From Rheum nobile (taxonomy: Eukaryota > Streptophyta > Magnoliopsida > Caryophyllales > Polygonaceae), in the NCBI GenBank assembly GCA_027886185.1, contig WOAB01000689.1, forward strand, positions 1,798,001 through 1,862,000: 64,000 bases of DNA, written 5' to 3'. This document shows, piece after piece, positions 34,615-46,767 of the stretch (position 1 is its first letter; each line of letters starts with the position of its first letter). The notes beneath the pieces were generated by a model. It saw only the letters and a list, made by a program, of their open reading frames with translations. It was not told the origin of the DNA and searched no databases. The position numbers and the translations under genes were made by a program.

Positions 34615-34892
34615 TTTAAATTAAGTGACGTTTAGCACTTGAATTTTGATAAGTTTATACGTTGTTTTAGGATTTTTAGGTGATTAATTAAGAGTGAGGT
34701 ATGAGAATTGTTGTTGGAATTTGTTTTTGTTGATTTTTTTTGTTCTAAACTCTTCATTCATTGACTTAAGGATGTAGTGATTATTTATTGTGTGGAAATG
34801 TTGAAAAAATGTAAGATTTTAGGTACACTTAATAATCTTTTCTCAAATATTGTGTCCAAGGTTAAAACGCACTTATTTTAAATCGGATGGAG
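34615..34892. mobile_element. Stowaway-like MITE, family B, 278 bp
   Basis: Terminal inverted repeats CTCCATTCGATTTAAATTAA and (minus strand of the right end) CTCCATCCGATTTAAAATAA are flanked by TA at 34613-34614 and 34893-34894. The interior does not match family A, so it is a separate family. Confidence 0.82.
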
Positions 34893-34992
34893 TAGTAGAT
34901 TATTAATAGTAATGTTCAAAAAATAAAAAGTACAGTGGTAAATAAGAATAAAATAGTATATTTAATTCAGTTTTTCTAGTGTATGTACATGG

Positions 34993-36052
34993 TGTCATGC
35001 CCCATAAAATAGAGATATTCGGTGCGACTGCGACGCCATAATTTTCCGCTTGTTTCGAGGCATCGAGACAACCAGCTAGCGCCATGAGGTGGAACCAAGG
35101 AGGTGATGCATGCTGGTGAGTCATCTAGGTGAAGCACATAGGTGAACCAAGCATAACAAGCTTCCACGACGGCAAGCTAGCACGATGGGGCTCGAGTCCC
35201 ATGACGGTGCGCGTCCATCAACTTGGTTTGGCACACATGGCCTCTCGCACCCCGCATGAGTTAGCGTGTGTCCAGCATGTGCTTGCGATGCGCCCCATGC
35301 CTTGGCGGGAGCCACACACCACCTTGACCCGACAAAGTCTGCTCGGTATCGAAGCGCCTCGATGTCGCGTCCTAATGCGAATCGGCTCCACCTGCCTCGA
35401 TGCCGCGTCCTAAGGCGAAACGGCTCCACCTGCCTCGATGCCGCGTCCTTTGAGCTCCCAACCCGACGAAGCCTGCTTGGCTTTGGTCAAGGAAGGCTGC
35501 CAGGAGGAAGGAGGCGTTTCCACCTAGGTGTGTGCTTCACCTAAGCACGCACCTGAAACAAACCCACTCCGGAGGCAACATGCCTATTTAAGTTGGTTGT
35601 TGGCCTCATGGATCTATGGGGGTTGGGAGTTCAAAGGCAAACCAGCGGGCTTGCGACGAACCCAATGGCTTGTACAATTGTATAGTCGTAGTTTGGTAGT
35701 CCACTTGTATAGGCGAGGGATCATGGGTGTTTTTAGCCTTGTACTTAGTCTAGGCCTGATTGAGTCCACCTACGTGCACGACTAAGGCGTGAGAGCGCTA
35801 TGTATTTCGGGAGTTTCACCCATGAGGGAGTCATGAGGGTTGTTACTTGTAATTGAAGATACTTGTAATATAGCGACCCCTTTTGATTTGCTTTCGGTTG
35901 TTCTTGTTTGCATGCTTTCTGCTTTGACCAGCGCAACCAAACGCTTCCGCACCCGAGAGAAAGGCTGGCTTGTGGCCCCTCGCTTGTGAGCGCATGTAGC
36001 TGAGCGTCGCGCGGTCCTTGGTTTTCCATGTCGGATCTCTAAGGCCGTGACA
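34993..36052. mobile_element. Solo LTR, about 1.06 kb, GC-rich
   Basis: The segment starts TGTCATGCCCC and ends GGCCGTGACA, with TGTCA/TGACA inverted ends. It is flanked by CATGG (34988-34992) and CATGA (36053-36057), a 4-of-5 match to a 5-bp duplication. It is much richer in G+C than its surroundings. A unit of about 45 bp containing GCCTCGATGCCGCGTCC and GGCTCCACCT is repeated at 35365-35450. A TATTTAAG at 35584 may be the LTR promoter. No gag or pol is present. The many overlapping short frames here have no known homology. Confidence 0.7.
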
Positions 36053-36161
36053 CATGAGCACATGCTAAGAAGGTAAGTTTGAAAATTATTTCCAATCTAT
36101 TTTCTAAAGTAGAAATGGTAAACCCTTTTAAAAAATAGTTAAATTAGTGGCTAAAAAATTA

Positions 36162-36341
36162 GGTTTTTGCTAGTGTGTGCACAGCACACTCTAAGAACTC
36201 TATTTTTAGCAATAATTTGTTTAACCATTAGTTTAATTTTTTTATTAAGGGTTTATCCATTCTCTTTTAGAAATTATTTTAAAAATAAATTCTTATTTTG
36301 ACTTGTTAGCATGTGTCCATGGACACACACTAGAAAAACCA
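36162..36341. mobile_element. Short foldback or Mutator-type MITE
   Basis: GGTTTTTGCTAGTGTGTG at the left is matched by CACACACTAGAAAAACC at the right. AAAAAATTA occurs at 36153-36161 and again at 36342-36350, a possible 9-bp target duplication. A further inverted GTGTGTGC/GCACACACTAG copy lies just outside, at about 36394-36415, giving a nested hairpin. The duplication is AT-rich, so the assignment is tentative. Confidence 0.5.
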
Positions 36342-36350
36342 AAAAAATTA

Positions 36351-37737
36351 TTGCTAAACATGAAAAAGTTATTGTGTGCTCATATGCACACACTAGAAAA
36401 AACTTATTTGATATTGTCCTAAAAAAACATCAAAATATGCTAAATTGACAATTATTTTCATGCCAAGAGAGTATAAATTTCTGTAATTTGATACCCGGAT
36501 ATCCGATTTAGTAAGTCGGGTCAGATACCCTACATATGAACAACAGTTACTATATGCAATCCCTTTGTAAATTTCAAAGAGGTTTCTTCTATCTAGATAC
36601 GAGGATGCATAAAATTAACAAATAGTTATCCAATAAATTTCGGGGTACCCCTAAATTTGATAGAAATAAACTAGATAAAAAAATATATCCAATAACTATA
36701 GCTATTTTACGGTTTAATAACTCAACTTTAACAAATAGTTGTGAGTATTTAATTAGCAACATCTATGAGGCATTAGTCAACCAAATACATGACGAAGCAC
36801 TTGTAGGCATATCTTGATAAACAAGTGTAGAGAATATGTGGAGATATTGATCGAGAGGATCGAAATTAAAGCACTAATTATGCATTTTACGCATATACTA
36901 ACTTTTTTTTTTGTGATAAGGGTAAAAATTCGAGTAACCGACAAAAAGTCGGACCACTCGAGAGGCCGATAAATCGGCAACTGGAAAACCAGTTAGTTAC
37001 AATAAAGACAAGCAAATATCTCCGGTGCGGTGCACGGGTCTTGTATAAATTTTATATTGATATTTTTAATTATTAAAAATATATCAATTTTACATTTAAA
37101 AAATATTAAATAAATAAAAAACATATCTAATTAGTGATAATAAAAATAAAAATAAGATAAGTACAATAAAAAATATCTATTAATAATCAATTAATAGATA
37201 AATTTTGTTTTAGTAGGGAAATTTTGTTTTAATAGATATATTATATATAATAGATTAATTGAAAACCTATTTGATTTCAAATTTTTTCATTGTAATCATC
37301 AATTAATAATGTTATATAACCTTTAAGTGAATTAATAAAGGAAAATATTACATCAAGATATATTAAAACATATCCAATCAAATTATTAATATTTCCCTAA
37401 GGCTTAAATTTGGAAACGAATATATAAAGTATTGAGTTTTGGAAAATAATTATTATATTAAATTTTTAATAAAAGAAAAAAATTGAGAAAATGCCGTATG
37501 GCAAATTAAATATGAGTATGTCATGTGGCATAAGAAATTTATAGATTTAGTAGAGAGTGTCATCTGGCATAAAATAAATTTGATTTAGTAGATATATAAT
37601 AGATTTGAGATGTTACATAATCGTCAAAACACACGGATGTCTTTGCAACATTTCCGTTTTCGACGTAGATGTATTTATCAACGTTGAATGTGAGTTTTAA
37701 GTTAGTATACCATTTAGTTAAGTTTAGCAAAAAATGG
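36351..37737. other. AT-rich intergenic DNA with a possible LINE tail
   Basis: A T run at 36904-36912 followed by GTGATAAGGGTAAAAATTCG, with the hairpin GACAAAAAGTC, resembles a minus-strand retroposon tail ending near 37045. The rest is very AT-rich. No gene is seen. Confidence 0.4.
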
Positions 37738-37746
37738 TTATTTTAC

Positions 37747-37862
37747 GGGCAAAATTTTTGCACCCGTTTTTTTAAACCGCACACCCCTTTTTGGGCGCAA
37801 TCAGGTTACACCCAAAAAACGGATAATTGTTTTTTGGTTGCGCCCAAGTTCCAGTTTACTTC
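37747..37862 (+). repeat. Left terminal inverted repeat of the giant MULE
   Basis: It aligns with the minus strand of 55505-55385. Shared blocks include GCAC-CGTTTTTT, CGGATA and TTGCGCCCAAGTTCC. It contains one full and one half GGGCGCAAC palindrome (37791-37813 and 37836-37848). Confidence 0.7.
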
Positions 37863-37998
37863 AACTGATTTAATTAAAATTTTAAAATAAATATAAAAAA
37901 AAAACCGATTGATTTAAAAAAAAAATATTTGAAAAAAAATAAAAAACTTTATTTATTTATTTTATTTCACAAAATATTTAAAAGTTTTTAAAAATAAT

Positions 37999-38038
37999 TT
38001 GGGCGCATCTATGTAGCGCCCAAAGGGGCGCTATATAG
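37999..38038 (+). promoter_or_regulatory. PMD gene core promoter: palindrome next to TATA box
   Basis: A 25-bp palindrome (arms TTGGGCGC and GCGCCCAA at 37999-38023) ends 8 bp before a TATATAG box at 38032-38038. The first ATG downstream is the PMD start at 38116. The same arrangement is seen at the two other genes of this element. Confidence 0.65.
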
Positions 38039-38115
38039 ACGCGCTCAACGTCTTCTTCCCCATCCCATCTAACCTAATTGCAGCGGCGGCGCATCCGAGC
38101 TTTTACAGAGCATCA

Positions 38116-40819
38116 ATGGCGAAGGGGATTTCCACGGCGGCGGAGGGAGGCGCGACGATGGAGGAGCTTCACGTGGGAGGGGACCTTCACGCGACGGATG
38201 GGCGCGAGGAGATGCACGAGTCAGGCAGGCTGGAAGGAAGCGTCGGCGGATGGGCTACAGGCGACGGGGAGGCTGGTTCGGTGGCGGGTTCGGCGGGTCC
38301 GACAGGGGTGAAGGTGGAAGAAAGCGACGGCGGGGAGGCTGGAAGGAAGCGCCGGCGAGAGGAGCTTCACACGGGCGGCGAGGAGCTGCACGACTCGGCT
38401 GGGGGCGGGGCGGCGGGTTTGGCGGTGGAAAAAAGCAGCGGCGAGGACGAGGTGGCGGTAACCGAGGCATCCCAAGCGGCGACGGATGAGGTGGCCGGCG
38501 ACGTGCGAGATCTGGGAAAAAATCCATATCTAGATTTTTCGGCGGATTTTGTTACGTGGGTGGCGACGGTTGAAGAGGAGGATGCGGTGTGCGTGGCGGA
38601 GGAACAGGCGGCGAGCGGCGAAATTCCGGCAATGGCGGGTGGCGAAATTACTTCAGAAGTACTTCTTCATCATGACGTGTGTTCACCTCCGGCTTCACAG
38701 AGTCCCGTCCGTGACATGGGAGATTCGCATATGGAGGAGATTGCGGGCGAGAGTCCTTATTTGGACGACATCGTTATGGAGGATGTCCCTCCCGCCCAAC
38801 AGGAGCACGTTCCCCCTCCCTCTCCCGCCCCTCAGCAGCCCGTTCCCCCTCCCGCTGGCGAGGGTCAACCTGCCGTGGAGCTCGCCCCGTACGGGCTTGA
38901 GTTGCGCGATGTGCTTCGGAGTTTCGAGACTCACATTGCGCACCGGGTTTGGCACGCCCCTCCTCCGCCTGCAACGGCCCTCGTACGACATTTGAGGGCT
39001 TATACTCGCCCGACCGAATTCAATGACTGGAGGAGATACATTCCGAGAGAGGTGGTTGATGGGAGTTGGTTTTGGCTCGCGGAGCAGTCCGGATTGGTTG
39101 GTCTCCGGGATTTTCATTTCAGTAGGGTCGACCACGTTCTTATATCAGCGTTCGTCGAGAGGTGGCACCCTGAGACGAATAACTTTCATTTTCCGTGGGG
39201 CGAGATTACGATCACGCTTCACGACGTGGAGAGGATCCTAGGGCTGAGCATAGAGGGATTTCCGTGCCGCGTACCTTCAGTCTCTATGGATGTCGACCCG
39301 AAGGCGATTGACACCGTGCTGAAAATGTTGGGGCGGCAAGTTTTCAGGTATATGTATGGTGTTTGGGATAGTAAGATGTAGAGGGAGGTTGGGAAGGGTC
39401 GGGTTTCTTCCGGCAATTTTTTTGAGCACCTGCTACACATGATACGAGAGGGCGACAAGCCCCAGTCGACAGCGGCTGATACCTATGGCACGCCATGTCT
39501 TGCAGCATTTTCGTGAATAAGTCCACGAACCAGCTTATGGTAAAGATGCTCCCGTTATTCGAGGATTGGGACCGAGTCGTCGGCACGGCTTGGGGGACGG
39601 GGGTGCTTGCTTTCTTGTATAGGAACCTTGGCGAGGCTTCCCAGGGGGAGGCATCAGGCATAGCGGGGTGCACCTATCTACTTTAGGTAATTGAACGTAA
39701 AATTAATGCCGTTGTAATAATTATTAAATTATTAAAATTATTGTTAACCAAACATATTATTTATTCGTATGCAGATGTGGATATGGACGTATTTCGTATA
39801 TTTTCCGGGGAACCCTAACCCCCTCCCTGGAATGGACGACGACGAGCGACACGCTGCTCGATATTATATCCAGCGCACCGCGCTGCGTGATCTCAACACC
39901 TACCAGCATTACAGACGTATTTTGGACGAGTATCGGCCCGAGGATGTAAGCACCCTATTTTTTTTAATACTTATGTCTCCTCTGTGATTAACTATTTACA
40001 AGATTGTACTTTTTTATCATTGCAGGTACGGTGGATGCCGTATGGCAGTCTAGATTTTGTTGGTGCTTATATGGCGTCTACATACCGAGGGACGATCGTG
40101 TTCATGGACGTTGAGGAGCCGTACATGCCTGATCGGGTCGTGCGCCAGTTTGGACATTGTCAGAGCGGGTCCTTGGATGTCATAGAGCCGTCGTCCGCCT
40201 CACGGCCCGTCAAGTTTAAAGGGAAAGATACGTACAAGTTGACTTTTCCTCGCGCATGCGACGGCTGGGAGCACCTCGATGAGCATCTGTGTCCATTCAT
40301 TTTGGAGAGCCCGATGGCCGTCCTAGCGTGGGATGTGGACGACGAGTACATGTACTGGTATATACAGATCTCACATCCGTATGTGAACCCCCTCGCACGA
40401 GTCCAGCCTCGTATTCCAGGTCCTCCTTCTGTTGTGGAGGCTTATAGAGTACGTCTCTCCACCAATCTCTGCTATAAATGTTTGTTTTTATTATTCTCGA
40501 AAATAATATTTTGGTTTTGCAGCGTTTGGCCATGGCGACGACATTCGCTCGGGAGATCATTCAGACCAGAGGTGGCGGTCCGGATTGGGACCATATGCTG
40601 GCCATTCTATGCGGCGACGAGCTTCCTGTAGCTGCATCGCTTATCCGGGCGTCGCAACTATCTTCACAGTCCTCGGGTCCTGCTGCCGAGTCATCCGTAG
40701 CAGCTGAGTACCGAGCTCGAGCGGGGTGTGTCCCGTCTATATATGAGAGGGGAGAGTCTTCGAAGGCTGCGTCTGAGCGGGCCATGGTCGAGGATGAGTC
40801 CAGCGATGACTCGATTTAG
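38116..40819 (+). pseudogene. Plant mobile domain (PMD) gene of the giant MULE
   Basis: PMD proteins (MAIN/MAIN-LIKE family and transposon-borne relatives) have an all-helical domain of unclear biochemical activity. Host members act in genome stability and transposon silencing. The N-terminus (residues 1-270) is low-complexity, with a basic GRKRRREE and a Pro-rich stretch. The PMD starts near residue 275 (LVGLRDFHFSRVDHVLISAFVER, ITITLHDVERILGLSIEGFP). It continues to 39686, where LFEDWDRVVGTAWGTGVLAFLYRNLGEASQG is clear. Later exons are 39775-39945 (WIWTYFVYFPG), 40026-40448 (VRWMPYGSLDF) and 40523-40819, in phase with each other. Defects: TAG at 39379-39381, a frameshift before 39500 and a TAG replacing the last codon before the donor at 39687. 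The exon sizes and motifs match the second copy at 62641-64000. Confidence 0.8.
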
Positions 40820-40844
40820 CTACTGAAATTATGAATTTTTAGTT

Positions 40845-40992
40845 GGGCCAATTACCGAAAACCACCCGTTGAAAGGGCCATATTGCCAAAAACCACCCCT
40901 TTAATTCGATATTACCGGAAACCACCCGAGTATCATGCTTCGTTAACGAAACGCCACCCCACCCAAGGATCCGTCAAAAAATCGTTAACGTG
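40845..40992 (+). repeat. Left TIR of the nested MULE
   Basis: It is a near-identical inverted copy of 47640-47787. Both contain ATTCGATATTACCGGAAACC and the segment around CGTTAACGAAACGCCACCCC. Confidence 0.93.
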
Positions 40993-41314
40993 TGTGTATG
41001 GACGCGCTTATTTCTTTTAATTTTTTTCTTTAATCTCATTTTCTCCTTATTCTTTATTCTGCCCTTTTCTTTAATCTTATTTGGGTAAAAATTGGAGCAA
41101 TTAATTTGGGGTAAAAATATTCAACAATGGCTCCTTAAAATTTCCGGCCAATTTCGACGATTGATTCATGCAATTCCGGTCACGCAATTCCGCATTTTTC
41201 TATAATTAGAGCAATTCCGACAAAGGAGGTGAAGGGGGTGAAGCATTTGGAGCTGTAAATCGAAGAACATTTGGCAACATCTGTAAGTATTTTTGGAATT
41301 AGGGTTTATAGTTG

Positions 41315-41500
41315 CGAATTCGATTGGAATTAGCAGGTTTGTAGTTGCAAATTCGATTGGAATTAGGAGGTTTGCAGTTGCGAATTCGCTTTTGATTGGC
41401 ATTAGGGTTGGAGATTGATTTTAGGGGCGAAGTAATTTGATTGGCATTAGGATAAGATTTTAGGGTTAGATTGGTGCGAATTTGCGAATTTGATTGGCAA
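41315..41500. repeat. Tandem repeats in the 5' leader of the MULE GRF gene
   Basis: Units of about 42 bp containing GCGAATTCGATTGGAATTAG are repeated two to three times, then decay into shorter GATTTGATTGGCATTAGG units. They lie between the TIR and the GRF start codon, in what is probably a leader or leader intron (an acceptor-like GATGCAG precedes the ATG). Confidence 0.6.
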
Positions 41501-41893
41501 TGGGTTAGATTTTTAGGGTTATTGAACAAGTTTGACTGGTATTATGTTTCTGAATTTGATTGGCATTACAGTTAGTTTAATTTGTTATGATGTAGGTTAT
41601 TGAACAGGTTTGATTGTTATTGAAACAGAACCAATTGAACCAATTTCTGAGGTTGAGTTTGAACAAGTTAGCTTATAGTTAGTTTAATTTATTTTTTTAG
41701 AATTGGTTAGATGGGCAAAGTAGGAAGGTATTGTGGTTGGTGAGCTTTGTGTTGTTATTGAACAAGTTAGGTGAATGTGATGAGCTCCGTGTTGTTATTG
41801 AACATGTTAGGGAACATTATTGTACTTTTGATGTGTTTTGAGTGAGTGAAATGATTTTGAGATTGAAGAAATTTGTTATGATGCAGGTTAACA

Positions 41894-42310
41894 ATGTCAA
41901 ACACAAGTTCTGCATCCATAAACTCACAACAAAGGGTATGTTATTGTGGCCTTCTGGCTAAGGAATCAACTGCACATACAGAGCTCAAGTATGGAAGAAG
42001 GTTTTGGGGTGGTCGTATGTATGGATCAAATAACAAATGCAATTATTTTATGTGGAAGGATGATGAATACAGTGAAAGAGTTATGTATGTCATCAAGAAG
42101 CTGGTTAAAGAGAAGAAGAAGTTGGAAGTGGAAAATTTGAAGCTACAAGAATCCACTAGACTCATGAAGCTTGAGAATGAGGCATATAAATTGGACTCTG
42201 ATGCAATTATAAAGAAATTGAAGGAGCATGATCGTAGTTGGGTCCTTGTAATGTTTTGCTTTATGGTATTTTTCATGTTTGTAAATGTTGTTGTAATGTG
42301 GGCAAAGTAG
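41894..42310 (+). CDS. GRF-type zinc finger, coiled-coil and membrane-anchor protein (MULE accessory gene)
   Basis: An intact 138-codon protein. Residues 15-57 form a GRF-type zinc finger (CYCGLLAKES ... YGRRFWGGRMYG ... CNYFMWKDDE). Such fingers bind nucleic acids in other proteins. Of the usual Cys ligands, the one after RRFWG is Gly here. Residues 65-110 are Lys/Glu/Leu-rich and should form a coiled coil. Residues 114-136 are a hydrophobic segment suitable for a C-terminal membrane anchor. It resembles the short plant proteins annotated as At4g04775-like. It sits in the second-gene position of the nested MULE, converging on the transposase. Its role is unknown. The ATG is the first after an acceptor-like GATGCAG. 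It carries no stop or frameshift, unlike its partner gene. Confidence 0.8.
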   Translation: MSNTSSASINSQQRVCYCGLLAKESTAHTELKYGRRFWGGRMYGSNNKCNYFMWKDDEYSERVMYVIKKLVKEKKKLEVENLKLQESTRLMKLENEAYKLDSDAIIKKLKEHDRSWVLVMFCFMVFFMFVNVVVMWAK

Positions 42311-43109
42311 GAAGGTATTGTGGTTTAGGGTTGGTATTATATTCATGTAGCATTTGGTAATTAAACTTGCTATGAATGACAATGTAATGGTTGGTGTTTG
42401 CCTTATGTTTGATTTTTTGAATGATTGGAACTACGCTTGTGTAAACTTGCTATCCAACGGAGATGCTTGTGGACATGATGTTCACACGAGCATTTGGAAA
42501 CTCTAGGCAATAGGTGCTAGCTTAAGTCTCTTAACATGATCTCACTCTTCTTTTTCTGCTGCATCCTTCTATTCCTATTCTGATGATTAGCAATGGTGAA
42601 ATATCCACTCATGCCAACTTGGTAACTGAACTTGGAAATCGCTCCACTTGGTAAAACTAAACTTGGTATGGCTATTGCTATTGATGCACTTGCTATTGCT
42701 ATTGGTAAAACTGAACTTGGTAAAACTGAACTTGGTATTGCTATTGATGCACTTGCTATCCAACATAAATTTGGTATCTAAACTTGGTAACTCAACATAC
42801 ATGCCTTCAAAGTTTGCTAGAAAAGTCACACATAATATCCTGTATTGATGCATAGGTGGATCAAGTAGCACAAACTTGATGGTTCTAAACAACATGCATT
42901 CCTTTAATTCAACCAACAACTTGATAACTAAACAACATCTTGCATTGATGCATATCATCCAAGTACCTAGGAGACCTTAAATACATATTATAGCACCCAA
43001 CAACATACATGTCTTTAAAGTTTGGGTATGAGGTTGAAAAGTACCCAACTTTGGCCATCCAACAGAACCAAAATACATCACAAACATAACCAAATTACAT
43101 CCAGTAGAC
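42311..43109. other. Spacer between the convergent MULE genes, with short tandem repeats
   Basis: TTGGTATTGCTATTGATGCA and GGTAAAACTGAACTT units repeat at 42645-42785. The small frames here follow the repeats. No gene is seen. The 3' untranslated regions of the GRF gene and the transposase gene probably meet here. Confidence 0.5.
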
Positions 43110-46100
43110 TTTGAAGTACACCTGAGCACTCTCTCTATTAAACCTTCACAAAGCTAACCCTTAGATGTCTTCCTAGGTGAACACCTGATAATTTTCTTCA
43201 ATTCATTTTTGAAGCAACAACCTTTTTCCTGGGAGGTCTGACAAGGAGATATGGCTTGTTTGTTCTTGGGGGTTCACTAGGACTGGGGTTGGTCTGACTG
43301 CATAGACCTTGAGTCATAGGAGGTTGTGTACTATGAGAAGATACATGATAAGAAGACAAAATTCAGTAAGTAGGACACATTAGAAGATACCTGAGAATAT
43401 ACTTGATAAGAAGCTGATAATACCTGAGAAGCTGACCCAAATTGCACAAGTGTTTTAAAACAAAAATCCAGTGAAGAATGGAAGGGACAATACCTGAGAA
43501 GATACTTGATAAGAAGCTGAAGACATTTGGGTAGCCATGGTGTCAAATAATCCACCACTCTGGTTGTGTCATGAACATGTGCAGAGGTACCATTGTGGAG
43601 ATCAGTACACTTAAAACTAACCTTATGAATGCACAATCTTATTACAACCACAAGAAACCCTTACCATATTGTAGCTAGCTTGTACGTTGCTTCCACCTTG
43701 ACTGTCACCTTCATAGACACCTTGACTGCCTTGATATCCACCATGATTGCCTCCTTCACTCCTTTGACTGTCACCTTCATAGACACCTTGACTGCCAAAT
43801 TCATGCACACCTTGACTTCCACCTTGACTGCCAAATTCATGCACATCTTGACTTCCACCTTGACTTCCACCTTCATGCACACCTTGACTTCCATCTAGAT
43901 TTTGAGGGACCTATCACAATGTAAAAGTTAGTAACTAAATACCAAGCACAAAATTAATTAGGAAAAATAGAGTGCAAGACCTTTTTGGTGTATTTCCTCT
44001 TTTGAGAACCAATTGGAACTGTGTTTGGATTCTTGGGCCTTCCTCCATGGTTAGGGGGTTTAGGTGGATCAGGACATCTCTTTGCATTGGTGCACTTGTT
44101 CTTGTAGTGTCCATTTTGCCCACAGTTAGAGCACTTGGTCTGCCCCGCTATTCTGATTTTCTTGGTCTTGCTTGGTACATCTTCTCCAGGTTCTCTTCTT
44201 CTATTTTTCCTTGGCCTTCCAGGTTGCACTATGAACTTTGGTGGTTCTAGATGAGGGTGACTAGTCCTCTCCCACTGAGATTCTCCTGGCATTGGGTTGA
44301 TCATCTCCTTGTAACCCAGTAAGTAGGCATCCTTAGTGTAATATTCATGCACAAACTCCTCTATATTACGCCTATCCTTCATGATGCAACACATTGCATG
44401 AGGACAAGGGATACTAGTGAGATCCTACTTATTACAACCACGGCTTTTTAACCCCAAGTCAAAAACATAGGTCCTCCCAAAGTGATCAACCTCAAACCTA
44501 TCTCCTCCACCCCACCATGGTACACAGTTCCTAGTGCCTTCTTCCTTGGCCATCTCTATCTTCTTCTTTGCCTTTGGTGTGAATTTTCCCTCATACTTTG
44601 TCATTCCTTCACACTTAGCAACAAATCTTTTCATTAGTTGTCTCCTAATCCATTCACACATGGACAGTAAAGGCTTCTCTCTTGCATGCAAAATATATGC
44701 ATTAAAACTCTCACACACATTGTTAAGTAGCATATCAGACTTGATGTCATGCTTGAAACCATGTCTTGACCACGTTTTTGGATTTGAATCAATCAAGTAT
44801 TTATATGTCCCTTCATCTAATTTCCTCACCTCATCTATACATCTAAAAAGTCTGCTTCATTGCAGACCCTTGCAACTGCCCATATTGCATCTTTGAATGC
44901 CTATCCTGGCCATCTTGACTTGAAGTTATTGTAAAGATGTCTCACACAAACCCTTGTCTCAGCCATGGGAACAACTTGATTCAATGCATCTATTAATCCC
45001 TACATAAATAAGTACATGTTAGTGTAGGTTTATAAACATAAGAAATGATAACAAATTGATCACTTTACCTTTTGTCTGTCAGACATGAATGTAGGGTTGC
45101 TTTCTCCAATGTCCCTCATTAAAATGTCTAAGAACCAAATTTAAGTGTCCTTCCTCTCTGCTTCTACAACGGCAAAAAGAAATGGGATATATATTGTCAT
45201 TCCCATCCTTCCCTACTGCCACCAACACTTAACCAGTGTATGCACCCTTCAGATGACAGCCATCAAGGCCTATTATTGGTCTACAACCCTTTATGAAACC
45301 TTGCTTACAAGCATCAAAGCACACATATAGCCTTTCAAAAAGAGGTTTCTCTAGATTGTCTAGACTAACCTTCACAAAGCTAGATGTGCCAGGATTCCAC
45401 CTTCTCAAAGTTGTTGCATAATCCTACACCATGCCATACTGTGCCTTAGCATCCCCTTGTATCACGAGCATTGCCCTAAGCCTTCCTTTCCATGCTTGAA
45501 TGTATGAGATATGAACATTATGATCCCTTTTCACAACATTAATAAATGCAGAAAGTTTTCAGGTAGGATCATCCCTATAGTGCTCCAAGTACCTCTCAGT
45601 TAGCCATTGAGATGTCAATTTAGTGTTTTCATGCTTCCATCCATACTCATGTTTTCCATTCCATGATTTCAACTGGAAACTGCCATCAGAGCCCATTTTC
45701 CTAGCACAGGCTTTGAAACCACATAACAATTTCTTGCACACACACTTTTTCCTAGAATGTTTCATACTACAATCACATTTCTTTTTACAGTAAGCAGAGA
45801 TCTTAGTCTTGTCATTGTGGAGATAGTAATAATCACCTCCATTTTCTATGGAGTATTGTCTTAAAGCTTTTCTGAATACATCATTGGAAGAAAAAATCAC
45901 GCCAGTCTTGAAAATATTTTTTTTCTTGAAGTCAACAAGAGGATTAAACTCTGGATACATTTTCTTTATAGTGCCATCAGAATCATTGAGACTCTTCAAA
46001 TCATCTGAATTATCTACAGATATCTCATCATGCAATTCATCATCACCACCATCAAGGTTGAAGCAACCATCACTTAACCCACCCTTTAACTGAGAAGCAT

Positions 46101-46767
46101 CTGGATCTACATTTTCTTCAAACAAATCATCATCTTTATCTTCACTTTTAGAGAAATTAAAATCACTATCTGAGGAAGAACTCTCAGCCCCTATAACATC
46201 ATCTCTCTCTGAATCTAAATCTCTCTCTGAAATAGAGTCTCCCTCTGAATTTTCATCTCCTTCAACTACAGGATTTGGGATTTTGGCTGCAGGAGTTTTT
46301 GTGGTGTTGGGTTGAGGAGTTTTTAGGGTTGCACTCTTTCTATTCCTAGTCAAAGGCTTATCCTTCACCACATAAGGTGATGGGGTTTCAGTCACCACAA
46401 ATTCACAAATGGGCTCAGATATTGGGCCTTGGTTTCTCAAGTCAGTTGGACTAAGCTCATCACCTTGAACAATATACAAATGTATAAGATTGTCCTTCCC
46501 AACAGATTTAACCATTTCCATCATAATCCTATCATTATCTAATAACTTAAGGCCTTTGTCAAGAGTCATACCAGCCTATGAGAACCACGTCTCTTTAATG
46601 TGGTTCAAACCAACATCTTCCTTAAACATACTTTTTAGGACTACTTTAGACACCATATCCGGATCAATATCTCTATAGTAATGGACTTTGCCTTTTCTGT
46701 ACAACACTGCATTCTGCCTTGATTTCTAAAAGGAACCATCATATAGAAGTCTAAAATAAATGCTCAT
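43110..46767 (-). pseudogene. MuDR-like transposase of the nested MULE, decayed
   Basis: The enzyme would cut and join MULE ends. It can be followed from MSIYFRLLYDG at 46767 through an acidic region (46300-46000) and the plant MuDR DNA-binding domain (FKTGVIFSSNDVFRKALRQY, 45930-45560). The RNase H-like core follows: GLDGCHLKGAYTG with the first Asp (about 45270), FMSDRQKG with the second (about 45085), an intron at about 45068-45002, then GLIDALNQ and the conserved NNVCESFNAYI with Glu (44740). The SWIM finger ends PCPHAMC (44400) and a CCHC knuckle reads CSNCGQNGHYKNKC (44125). A Gly/Ser/Gln repeat tail (43910-43665) and a basic Pro-rich end complete it. Many stops and at least one frameshift (about 45190) inactivate it. 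Confidence 0.88.
43665..43910 (-). repeat. Coding tandem repeat in the MuDR-like transposase tail
   Basis: A minus-strand exon bounded by an acceptor (ATAG at 43911) and a donor (GTAAGG at 43664) encodes repeats such as GGSQGVHEFGSQ and GVYEGDSQ. The DNA repeats CACCTTGACTTCCACCTTGA. It is a low-complexity extension of the transposase. Confidence 0.65.

Noticed and set aside
35121..36063. Many 60-100 codon frames on both strands
   Set aside because: They overlap each other inside the GC-rich solo LTR and follow its tandem repeats.
38221..39135. Long antisense frames opposite the PMD N-terminus
   Set aside because: They are shadows of GC-rich coding sequence with no recognisable domain.
39347..39508. 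An alternative intron (GTATAT...TTGCAG) that would remove the TAG at 39379 and keep frame
   Set aside because: The removed stretch still reads as PMD-like coding (GNFFEHLLHMIREGDK), so I treat the stop as real decay. cDNA could reverse this.
38116..40819. Annotating the PMD genes as serine/threonine phosphatase 7 long form
   Set aside because: That name is commonly transferred to PMD proteins, but no phosphatase catalytic motif is present.
43629..43898. An 89-codon plus frame of Thr/Leu repeats
   Set aside because: It is the antisense reading of the Gly/Ser/Gln repeat tail of the MuDR-like transposase.
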